From positions 1-64,000 of the forward strand of contig CALCXM010000192.1 in NCBI GenBank assembly GCA_937905825.1: 64,000 nt of DNA, given 5' to 3'. This stretch comes from an uncultured bacterium (lineage in GTDB: Bacteria; Planctomycetota; UBA1135; GCA-002686595). Positions 1 to 6,911 of the stretch are shown here, one piece after another. The notes beneath the pieces were generated by a model. The model did no database searches and was not told the DNA's origin. It saw only the letters and a list, made by a program, of their open reading frames with translations. The position numbers were made by a program, and so were the translations under genes. The first letter of the stretch is position 1, and each line of letters opens with the position of its first letter.

Positions 1-255
1 TTACCCCTCGATTGCGTCCGTCAGGCTCCCACTAAAGGTGCAGGAGAGCCACAAAAGTCCCGTCGCCTAGGGATTTTTGCCTACAAAGCGCAAACCGCAG
101 CTTTCCCAATAGCTGCTCGGAAGGTCCCATCCCGGGCGGAAATACGACGATTCTCTCGTCGTCGGCTTAGGAAGCCAGGGGCGGCCCTCCGATAGGGATT
201 GAACCCCGTCGGGTTCGCGGCAGTGCTTGCGCGAAACTTCAAGAGATCCCCTTTC
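1..255. other. Left-edge region without a supported gene
   Basis: I see no supportable gene here. On the plus strand a frame is open from base 2 to a TAG at 68-70, so the last 22 codons of a gene entering from outside cannot be excluded, but nothing recognisable is encoded. The only clear structure is a 7-bp perfect stem-loop at 144-162. The rest is presumably the leader and promoter of the sugar transferase that follows. Confidence 0.4.
144..162 (+). promoter_or_regulatory. Stem-loop in the leader of the sugar transferase gene
   Basis: ACGACGA and TCGTCGT form a perfect 7-bp stem around a 5-nt loop, about 95 nt upstream of the chosen start codon. There is no T-run after it, so it is not a simple intrinsic terminator. 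It could be an mRNA leader hairpin or an operator; nothing in the sequence decides between them. Confidence 0.3.
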
Positions 256-1209
256 ATGCCACCCCAACAAGACTCCCATTCGACTGCGGGCCCAGCCCAT
301 TGGGAAGCTCTGCTTCCGCGAAATGGGTACGCCCGTTGGGGTCATCGTTGCATGGATGGCGTGCTCTTGGCGGTCTTGCTGCCCTTTGCGCTGCCCTTGA
401 TGTTCCTGATCGCCTGCGGGAATTTGATGGTGTTCGGCGATCCCCGTCAGATCTTCTTCCTGCAGCCCCGTGTGGGTTGGAAGGGGAAGACTTTCTGCAT
501 CGTCAAGTTCCGCACCATGAAGTCCACCGCTTCGAGCGCCCTCGGATCCTGGTCGAGCGGCGAGGACCACTTGCGGGTCACAAGCTTCGGCAAGTTCCTG
601 CGCAATGCGCACCTGGACGAGCTGCCGCAGCTGTTCAACATCATCACGGGGGAGATGAGTTTCATCGGGCCGCGTCCCGAGATGGTGGAGATCGAAAGCT
701 GGGCCTCCGAAGAGATCCCAGGCTTTAGCCACCGACTCGCGATCCGCCCGGGCTTGGCAGGCTTGGCTCAGATCACTCAGGGCTACACCGGCCATGACGT
801 GGCGGCGTACTCGAAGAAGCTGGACATCAACATGGCCTACATGGCAGGCATGAGCTTGGCGCTCGACCTGCGCATTGTGCTGGGCACCATGGTTTGGATG
901 GTTCGAGGCAACGGCTGGGATTGGAACCAGGCGCAAGGAACTCCGGAGGCGAACACGGAAGCGAGCGCTGAAGAGAGCGTTGAGGCGAACACGGAAGCGA
1001 GCGCTGAGGCGAGCGCTGAAACAGGCGCTATAGAGTCGACCGAATTCACGCCCGCAGACTTTGAGCTCGCCGGCCAGTCGAAACAGGCCTTCAAGCCTGA
1101 TCCTCTGCCCGCGATTCCCGAAGGTCTCGAGCCTGAATGGTTGCACGGTGCCGAGCCGCAGTTGGTTGGCAGTAGCAAGTGGGACGACTCCGAGCGGCGG
1201 GCCTCCTAG
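256..1209 (+). CDS. Bacterial sugar transferase (undecaprenyl-phosphate glycosyl-1-phosphate transferase family)
   Basis: This is a membrane sugar-1-phosphate transferase of the WcaJ/WbaP type (Pfam Bac_transf), expected to load the first sugar of an exopolysaccharide or O-unit onto undecaprenyl phosphate. Visible features are one hydrophobic segment near residues 35-60, the KFRTM motif, and the block DELPQLFNIITGEMSFIGPR followed by RPGLAGLAQITQG. A TTG start at 199 is also open; I prefer the ATG at 256 because family similarity begins downstream of it. The C-terminal ~90 residues are unusual: acidic, Ala/Glu/Thr-rich and partly repeated. Such a tail is not part of the family core and probably lies in the cytoplasm. 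The gene stands alone on this strand, ahead of a terminator at 1233-1270. Confidence 0.9.
   Translation: MPPQQDSHSTAGPAHWEALLPRNGYARWGHRCMDGVLLAVLLPFALPLMFLIACGNLMVFGDPRQIFFLQPRVGWKGKTFCIVKFRTMKSTASSALGSWSSGEDHLRVTSFGKFLRNAHLDELPQLFNIITGEMSFIGPRPEMVEIESWASEEIPGFSHRLAIRPGLAGLAQITQGYTGHDVAAYSKKLDINMAYMAGMSLALDLRIVLGTMVWMVRGNGWDWNQAQGTPEANTEASAEESVEANTEASAEASAETGAIESTEFTPADFELAGQSKQAFKPDPLPAIPEGLEPEWLHGAEPQLVGSSKWDDSERRAS
946..1023 (+). repeat. In-frame direct repeats in the sugar transferase tail
   Basis: A ~26-bp unit beginning GAGGCGAACACGGAAGCGAG occurs at 946-971 and again at 982-1007, with a shortened third unit at 1006-1020. The copies are in frame and encode EANTEASAE-type peptides. This looks like a slippage-prone minisatellite inside the coding region. 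Confidence 0.85.
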
Positions 1210-1232
1210 CCCGCGCCCAATAGATCACAAGC

Positions 1233-1270
1233 ACGCCCGGCGTCTCCTCCAGTGAGGGCTCGCCGGGCGT
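1233..1270. terminator. Hairpin terminator between convergent genes
   Basis: ACGCCCGGCG (1233-1242) and CGCCGGGCGT (1261-1270) form a perfect 10-bp GC-rich stem with an 18-nt loop. It sits between the stop of the plus-strand sugar transferase and the stop of the minus-strand methyltransferase at 1273, so it can serve both. The T-run on either side is weak. Confidence 0.6.
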
Positions 1271-1272
1271 TT

Positions 1273-2037
1273 CTATGTCTGGGGCGCCTTCTCGGCGATC
1301 AGGAGCAGGGAGTGCCCGAGGGGCAAGTCCATGTGCCGAGAAAGCACGAGTTCGGACTGAAAGACCCCGTGCAACCCGCGCTGCAGCCAAGCGGGAAGTC
1401 GCCAGGAAAGGTTTGTGTGCTCCGGGCTGAGCGCAGCGGGGAACACGCGGCAGAGTGCCTTGCTGCTGAGCACGGCGACGACGATCAGGGGGAACAGAAG
1501 TACGTTGGCGAAGGTACAGCGTCGCAAGCGAAAGCCCGCTTTGCACACTTCGCGCTTCAAGTCGGCCCGCCGGTAGCGACGCACGTGGCCGGCGACCTCG
1601 TCGTTGCGACTGAAGAGCCATGGATGGGCCGGCACGCTCAAGGCCAGCAGCCCGCCAGGGGACAGGATGCGCAAGCACTCTTGCAAGACTTGTTGGTGCT
1701 CTTCGACGTGCTCGATCACATCGAACATGCAGACCAAGTCAAAGCTCTCGGAAGCGAAGGGGAGCTGCTCTGCCAAGGCACGAACCCCGTGTTTGCCTGA
1801 GCGCGTGGACGCCAAACTCGCAGCCTGCTGATCGCGTTCCGTGAAGTAGAGCGGGCCGCCCAGCTCTTGCAGGGATTCGAGGAAGCCGCCGATGCCCGTG
1901 CCGACGTCGAGCACCCGGCCGACCTGTTTGGAGCGCAAGGCTCCGCGCAAGAGTTCCAGGTACACGCTGCGCCGCCCGCGGAACCACCAGTGCTCGCGCT
2001 CCAACTCGGCGAATTGTTGAAAGGCGCTGGGTTTCAC
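1273..2037 (-). CDS. Class I SAM-dependent methyltransferase (second of a tandem pair)
   Basis: The protein has a Rossmann-fold methyltransferase core. The SAM-binding glycine motif is VLDVGTGIGGFLESL near residue 40, motif II-like SFDLVCMFDVIEHVEEH follows near residue 100, and a post-core LSPGGLLALSVPAHPW strand is present. The substrate is unknown. It starts with GTG, overlapping the stop of the preceding methyltransferase by four bases (GTGA), which implies translational coupling. It is the last gene of a four-gene unit (response regulator, kinase, methyltransferase, methyltransferase). The DVIEH/DVLEH motif in both enzymes is common in small-molecule and polysaccharide methyltransferases, so an envelope or lipid substrate is plausible but unproven. 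Confidence 0.85.
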   Translation of the reverse strand: MKPSAFQQFAELEREHWWFRGRRSVYLELLRGALRSKQVGRVLDVGTGIGGFLESLQELGGPLYFTERDQQAASLASTRSGKHGVRALAEQLPFASESFDLVCMFDVIEHVEEHQQVLQECLRILSPGGLLALSVPAHPWLFSRNDEVAGHVRRYRRADLKREVCKAGFRLRRCTFANVLLFPLIVVAVLSSKALCRVFPAALSPEHTNLSWRLPAWLQRGLHGVFQSELVLSRHMDLPLGHSLLLIAEKAPQT

Positions 2038-2921
2038 GGGAGGGGCTCGGCGATGGCGATGATCTCATCCAGCGGGTTGACGTAGACGGACCAATCGCCC
2101 CCTAAGAAGGGCCGCAAGAGTCCCGGCCAGCGCCGGTGGATGCGCGCGCTGCGCTCCACGAGGAAAGCGCCGCGAACGTACTTGCCGGCCCCCCTGCGTT
2201 GGGTGTGGATCAGTCGCAAGCCCGCCTTGCGACACGCGCTCTCCAAGGTCGCGGGCGTGAAGTGCACGAGGTGTTCGTCGTGTTTGAAGTGTTGCCAGCG
2301 AGCACCGCAAACCCGCGCCATCAGCGAGGAGATGTCTTGGGTCTCGATCAGCACGCGGCCCTGCGGGGAGAGCCACTCACGAACCCGTTGCAAGCCTTCG
2401 ATGGGGGCCGGCAAGTGCTCGAGCACATCCCAGAGGGTGATCAAGTCAAAGCACTCGGAGTCGAACCGCGCCCGATCGAGGCTGGCTGTTTGGATGCGGT
2501 CCTCGCCGATTCGCGCGCACGCCAACTGGGCCATGCTGGGCGAGGGCTCCAAGCCAAACGCGCTCCAGCCACGGTTCTGCATCAGTTGTAGAAAGCTACC
2601 CTCGGCACAGCCCACGTCGAGCACGCGCCCAGCCCTTGGCAAGCGCTTTTCAAGAACTTGCAAGCGCCGCCCATAGGTCCGCTCGTGCAAAGCAGCATCC
2701 CCTGCGTAATCTGCGTAGCCCCGTGAGCTCGGCGAGTTCGAGCGCCAATAGCTTTCGTCGTAGACCTCTTCGATGAGCTCTCGCCCTGTGCGTCGCGGGC
2801 TGACATAGGTGACGCCGCAGCCTGCGCAGTCCTGCACTCGGTGGGGCGCCTGCTCAAAGCGCAAGCGGGCCTTTTCCTCCCCGCACAAGGGGCAGTGCAG
2901 ATCGGCGTCCAAGCTCGTCAC
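2034..2921 (-). CDS. Class I SAM-dependent methyltransferase with N-terminal zinc ribbon
   Basis: Residues 10-35 hold a four-cysteine zinc ribbon (CPLC then CAGC), common at the N terminus of Methyltransf_23-type enzymes acting on sugars and secondary metabolites. The SAM motif VLDVGCAEGSFLQLM lies near residue 98, with CFDLITLWDVLEHLPAP after it. The C-terminal third (FKHDEHLVHFTPATLESACR onward) matches the same family. Its GTG start overlaps the stop of the sensor kinase gene by four bases and its own stop overlaps the next methyltransferase. Enzyme class is secure; substrate is not known. Confidence 0.87.
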   Translation of the reverse strand: MTSLDADLHCPLCGEEKARLRFEQAPHRVQDCAGCGVTYVSPRRTGRELIEEVYDESYWRSNSPSSRGYADYAGDAALHERTYGRRLQVLEKRLPRAGRVLDVGCAEGSFLQLMQNRGWSAFGLEPSPSMAQLACARIGEDRIQTASLDRARFDSECFDLITLWDVLEHLPAPIEGLQRVREWLSPQGRVLIETQDISSLMARVCGARWQHFKHDEHLVHFTPATLESACRKAGLRLIHTQRRGAGKYVRGAFLVERSARIHRRWPGLLRPFLGGDWSVYVNPLDEIIAIAEPLP

Positions 2922-4789
2922 TCCTCGAGAGGAGCGGGAAGCAAGCGCACGCGGAAGGTGCAGCCGCCGCCGGGTCGATCCAGGATCGTCACGTCGCCGC
3001 CCATGGACTGGGCCTGAATCTTGACGAGGTGCAGCCCGAGGCCGGTTCCCTTCGAACGCCTGGTGGACTCATCGCCCCGGCGGTAGAAGGCTTCGAAAAC
3101 CATGACCTTGTCTTCGTCGGGGATGCCCGGGCCGCGGTCGAGCACCTCGAGCAGAATTCGATTCCCCTCGACCCGCGTACGAATCCAAATCTTTCCATCG
3201 CCCCCTGGACGATCCTTGGCCGGGGCGTACTTGCGTGCGTTCTCCACCAGATTGATGACGATCGAGCGCAGACCTTCCGTGATGATGAGGGCCGGCGGCA
3301 AGTCCGCTTGCAGGTCGAGGCCCAAGTCCGCGCCGAGCTTCAATTCCCGTTGAGCGACCGCTTTCACGAAGGCATTCAAGTCCTCGGCCTGCGGTTTGGC
3401 TTCCCGGGAAGAGACTTGGCTCTTCTCCAACACGCGCTCGACCATGGTCTCCAATCGGTACGACTCCTGCACGATGCGTCCGTAGTACTCCTGCTGCTTT
3501 TCCTCACTGGCAGCCCAGCCATCCCGCAGCATTTCCCCGTACAGGCGAATGGCGGAAACCGGCGTGCGCAATTCGTGGGTGACGGAGGCGACGAAGTTTT
3601 CTGTTCGTCGCGCCTGGTCGAGATCTCGTTTCACCGAGCGCAGCAGCAACACCATGCCGATGCCCAGGGAGAAGAGCAGCATGGCCGCCAGCATCAAGAA
3701 GCTGCGTGACTGGCGCAGGTGGCGGGGACGCAACACGCGGTCGATGGAGATTTGAAGCTCCCCGTACGTCCTGTCTTCAGGCTTGTACGTTTCGAAGTCC
3801 AGGGCATCCACCAGATGAATCTTCGACACCAAAAGATCGTCACTGGTGGTGAGTGACTCCGATCCGATGGGATGGAAGATTTCGCCCTCGCGTAGCACCT
3901 GCTGGGCAACCTCGTCGGGCACCTCGCCGAACAACCATTGGGTGTCGATGAAGAAGCCTTGCACGATGCTCGCCCCGTTCTTCAAATTGGAATAGCAGTC
4001 CGGCATCTGCTCCAACTGCTTCGTGTCGTCCACCAAGATCAAGCGCGTCGCCATCAACTTGGGGGATCCGTCCGGCTCCAGGAAAAAGCGCAGGTGGAAG
4101 TCGTACTGATAGACCTCGACGAAGGTTTCCGCGAAGGCGCGCAAGGCCGGCGCCTCGCTCTTGAGGCAGTCAAAGTCCCGTTCCTTGGTGAGGTTGACCA
4201 CCGCATGGGAGAGGGGCACGTCGTAGTTGCGCGCCACTTTCTCATAGCGCGTCACGCGCACGGGCAAGCCGTCGTGCCAATCCTGGAGCATCACGCCCGT
4301 GACGGTCTTGACCAGGCCCTCCCGTTGCTTGGGCCACTCCTCCCAACCGTGATGCTGGCCGCGGAAGATGGAGAACTGTAGTTTGTCCTCGGGGATGCCC
4401 GCCTCGAACTCCTCCATAGTGAACTGGTTGACCTGGCGAAAGTCCCAGGCGAACCAAGCGAGCACGCCCCGGGGCGGATCCTTCTGAACGAGGGGCGAGG
4501 GGACCGATGCTAGGTCCGTTCCGATGAGCTTCTCCGGAAAGACTCGCTCTTGGTAGTCGGTGAAGTAGCGTTCGCCCTCTTCCGCCAGCAGGTTGTCTAG
4601 GCTTCGACGAATGCCCTCTAGTAAACGATGAGTCCCCGTCCGTGCACGGTCGGGGACTTCATTGAGTTCAAGAGCTTGTTCCTGCTGCAACTGGCGCCAG
4701 TTCAAGCCTCCGAGGACGAAGGCTGGAAGAACCAGAAGCAGTGCGTAGAGCCCTAATGCAGTTCGTTTTCTTGCTAGTTGTTGTGCCAC
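2918..4789 (-). CDS. Membrane sensor histidine kinase
   Basis: This is an inner-membrane sensor kinase, partner of the response regulator just upstream. A transmembrane helix near residues 11-29 and another near 363-384 bracket a ~330-residue periplasmic sensor region of no family I recognise. The H box (THELRTP, His405) follows the second helix after only ~20 residues, so a full HAMP domain is absent. The ATPase domain shows NLVENARKYAP, DRGPGIPDED and GTGLGLHLVK. I chose the GTG at 4789 because AAGGG stands 5-6 nt before it; this start overlaps the regulator stop by 16 bases. A longer reading from 4918 would run antisense-free through the regulator gene and lacks support. Confidence 0.88.
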   Translation of the reverse strand: MAQQLARKRTALGLYALLLVLPAFVLGGLNWRQLQQEQALELNEVPDRARTGTHRLLEGIRRSLDNLLAEEGERYFTDYQERVFPEKLIGTDLASVPSPLVQKDPPRGVLAWFAWDFRQVNQFTMEEFEAGIPEDKLQFSIFRGQHHGWEEWPKQREGLVKTVTGVMLQDWHDGLPVRVTRYEKVARNYDVPLSHAVVNLTKERDFDCLKSEAPALRAFAETFVEVYQYDFHLRFFLEPDGSPKLMATRLILVDDTKQLEQMPDCYSNLKNGASIVQGFFIDTQWLFGEVPDEVAQQVLREGEIFHPIGSESLTTSDDLLVSKIHLVDALDFETYKPEDRTYGELQISIDRVLRPRHLRQSRSFLMLAAMLLFSLGIGMVLLLRSVKRDLDQARRTENFVASVTHELRTPVSAIRLYGEMLRDGWAASEEKQQEYYGRIVQESYRLETMVERVLEKSQVSSREAKPQAEDLNAFVKAVAQRELKLGADLGLDLQADLPPALIITEGLRSIVINLVENARKYAPAKDRPGGDGKIWIRTRVEGNRILLEVLDRGPGIPDEDKVMVFEAFYRRGDESTRRSKGTGLGLHLVKIQAQSMGGDVTILDRPGGGCTFRVRLLPAPLEE

Positions 4790-5511
4790 CGGTAGCCCTT
4801 GCCGCGCACCGTTTGGATGAGCGTGGGCGAAGTGGGATCGGGCTCGACTTTGCGTCGCAGACCAACGATGTGAATGTCCACCGTACGCGTCTCCACCTTG
4901 CCGTTGCTGTAGTGCCAAACGTCGACCAAGAGGTCATCGCGGGTCACCACTCGATCACGGTGCTGAATCAGGTACTTGAGGATATCACCTTCCCGGGGCG
5001 TAAGCGCCACTCGCTCGTCGGCACGATGGACTTCGAGGCGCGCCAAGTCGACCCGGATGCCGCCGGGGAGTTCGATGAAGGAGGGCGGGGCGCTGTCCAG
5101 GTCCCGACGTCGGAACTGGGCGGTGACGCGCGCGACCAATTCAGCGGGGGAGAAGGGCTTGGTCATGTAGTCGTCGGCGCCCTCGCCGAGCCCCTTGATC
5201 ACGTCGGGCTCATCGGCCCGGGCGGTCAAGATCATGACTCGCACGTCCACCCGCTCTTTGCGCAGGGACTTCAAGAGATCGATGCCGTTCATGCCGGGCA
5301 GCATCAGGTCCAGGAGCACCAGGTTGAACTCTCCTTTGCGAGCGAGCTCGAGACCGCGCAGCCCGTCGTGGGACACCTCGACTTCGTAGCCCGCGTGCTC
5401 CAGGGCGTCCCGGATGCCGACGGCGAGGCTCTCCTCATCCTCGATCACCAGGATGCGTTCGGTTTTCGTGGAGGGCGTAAGCGGCTGGGAAGGGGTTTGG
5501 GACATGGTCAT
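4774..5511 (-). CDS. OmpR-family response regulator
   Basis: An N-terminal receiver (ILVIEDEE acidic pocket, phosphoacceptor Asp in LVLLDLMLPG, Lys in YMTKPFSP) is followed by an OmpR-type winged helix ending in VDIHIVGLRRKVE and TVRGKGYRW. It is a DNA-binding transcription factor activated by phosphorylation, almost certainly by the kinase gene that overlaps its stop codon. ATG codons at 5511 and 5505 are both possible; an upstream ATG at 5571 would add an unconserved 20 residues. The targets may include its own unit, where two methyltransferases are co-transcribed. Confidence 0.92.
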   Translation of the reverse strand: MTMSQTPSQPLTPSTKTERILVIEDEESLAVGIRDALEHAGYEVEVSHDGLRGLELARKGEFNLVLLDLMLPGMNGIDLLKSLRKERVDVRVMILTARADEPDVIKGLGEGADDYMTKPFSPAELVARVTAQFRRRDLDSAPPSFIELPGGIRVDLARLEVHRADERVALTPREGDILKYLIQHRDRVVTRDDLLVDVWHYSNGKVETRTVDIHIVGLRRKVEPDPTSPTLIQTVRGKGYRWHNN

Positions 5512-6076
5512 GACGCTTTCATTGATGTTGAGAACCAGTGGCGCGCCTCCTGCCGAGGCGAGCTTCCGCATGTAGTACGCCTGCTGGTTGCCCGAGTTTT
5601 CCCGGTTCTGCCTAGAAAAGTCGGTGAATGTAAATCGGGTGGCACAGCCAGGGCTTAAGGGTCTGGTTAGTTACCAGTAACTGGTGAGTACGAAAATGGT
5701 CTCCGAAGAGCCGTTCTGCAGGCGGCACGCCGACCGCGGCGCAGGGGGCCAGGGGACGGAGGCCATTTGTTCGCCTTCCGGAACGTGCCACCCCTGGGAA
5801 AGGGGCCCCTAGTGGCCTCTGAGAGCCGATGGCGGGGGCGTTGGAGTGCGATATCTTTGCTATTTATGGAGCGAAAAGGGGCCGAGGAGCAGCCGGAGGG
5901 TGACTTGCGGGCGAGATCATCGCCCTTGTCCAAGTGCACGTGTAAGTTTTCTGCGAACCGTGCCCTGGCGGGGTGCGCAGGACGCTGAGGCTTCCCCCGC
6001 TTGAGCTGCCGCGCTGGCTGGCTGAGGATCCCCGGGCGAGCTTCCTGGGCCCGCCCCTATCCCGGAGCTTCGATCC
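5512..6076. other. Intergenic region upstream of the two-component unit
   Basis: About 560 bp without a convincing gene. Short open frames on both strands (for example 5667-5939 minus and 5767-5988 plus) have no recognisable content and opposite-strand rivals. The region presumably carries the promoter of the response regulator unit and contains the palindromic site described at 5663-5685. Confidence 0.5.
5663..5685. promoter_or_regulatory. Candidate operator with repeated CTGGT/ACCAG half-sites
   Basis: The perfect palindrome ACCAGT-A-ACTGGT lies at 5673-5685, with a further CTGGT at 5663-5667. The three half-sites alternate in orientation at about one helical turn. It is ~155 bp upstream of the response regulator start, in a stretch of lower GC than the coding DNA. 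An OmpR-family regulator often autoregulates through spaced repeats, but direct repeats are more usual than this arrangement. Confidence 0.35.
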
Positions 6077-6814
6077 TCAAGCGCGGTAAGCGCCACCGAC
6101 CCGCCGTCCAAAAACCGCGAGCAGATCCAAGAGGGCCCGCAGGGCATCCCCTGGCAAACGCACGCGAGTGTCCGAGTGGTGGTGCCAGATCACAGGGATG
6201 CTCTCGACCCGAATCGCGCGCTGACGGGCGATGGCCAGGAGCTCCACATCGAAGACCCAGCGGGCGATGTTGAGGCTCTCGAAGAGCTCGCGAGCCGCGG
6301 CCAGTCGATAGACCTTGAAGCCACAGGTGAAGTCCCCGATGGCGGGCCAAACCAGCAGGCGCGCCATGCTGTTGAAGAGGGTCCCGAACAGCGCGCGCAG
6401 CCAGGGCTGTCGAGTTTGAACCTCGGAGGCCGGATCGCGGCGGTTCCCGATCACCATGCTCGCACCCTTGGCGATGGCCTGCAGGGCGCGCGGCAAAGCC
6501 TCGAGGTTGGTGGAGAGGTCCACGTCCAGGGTGGCGACCACTTTGCCTTGGGCGGCCAGGACACCCCGCTGCAAAGCACTGCCTTTGCCTTCGTTGACTA
6601 GTAGCTCGATCACCTGCAGCCGAGGCTCCTTGCGCTGCAGACCCGCCAAGGCCAACCCGGATCCGTCGTTGGATCCATCGTTGACGACAATCAGTTCGAA
6701 GCTGAGCTCTAGCTCCTGCGCGAAGGCCACCAGGCAGCGAACCGATTCACCGATCAAATGGGCCTCGTTGTAGACGGGCATCACCAGGCTGAGATCTAGG
6801 TTCGGCGATTTCAT
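6077..6814 (-). CDS. GT2 family glycosyltransferase (dolichyl/polyprenyl-phosphate sugar synthase-like)
   Basis: This is a cytoplasmic-face GT-A glycosyltransferase. It begins SLVMPVYNEAHLIGESV, has the nucleotide-sugar pocket VVNDGSNDGSG, the metal-binding ATLDVDLSTN (DXD-like), and the IGNRRDPAS and FTCGFKVYR blocks typical of dolichyl-phosphate glucose/mannose synthases. At 245 residues it is the short soluble form without C-terminal membrane helices. The likely product is a polyprenyl-phosphate sugar, the donor for GT-C enzymes; a YfhO-like membrane protein starts divergently 97 bp away, which is the expected partner type. Confidence 0.88.
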   Translation of the reverse strand: MKSPNLDLSLVMPVYNEAHLIGESVRCLVAFAQELELSFELIVVNDGSNDGSGLALAGLQRKEPRLQVIELLVNEGKGSALQRGVLAAQGKVVATLDVDLSTNLEALPRALQAIAKGASMVIGNRRDPASEVQTRQPWLRALFGTLFNSMARLLVWPAIGDFTCGFKVYRLAAARELFESLNIARWVFDVELLAIARQRAIRVESIPVIWHHHSDTRVRLPGDALRALLDLLAVFGRRVGGAYRA

Positions 6815-6911
6815 AGGTCACGGGGTGCGCGCTGGGGGACAGCCAAGGGCGCGGATGCAGGCTAACTATTGGGGGCGGAGCGAGCGAGGATCACGGGCTT
6901 GAACTTCTTCA

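Noticed and set aside
1-70. Possible 3' end of a plus-strand gene entering the window
   Set aside because: Only 22 open codons without recognisable content; cannot be supported from this window.
187-215. GGGTTCAATCCC-like sequence (minus strand) resembling a tRNA T-arm
   Set aside because: The flanking bases do not form a 5-bp T stem, and no acceptor, D or anticodon arms can be built around it.
5667-5988. Two short overlapping open frames in the leader of the two-component unit
   Set aside because: They lie on opposite strands, show no recognisable content and no ribosome binding site.
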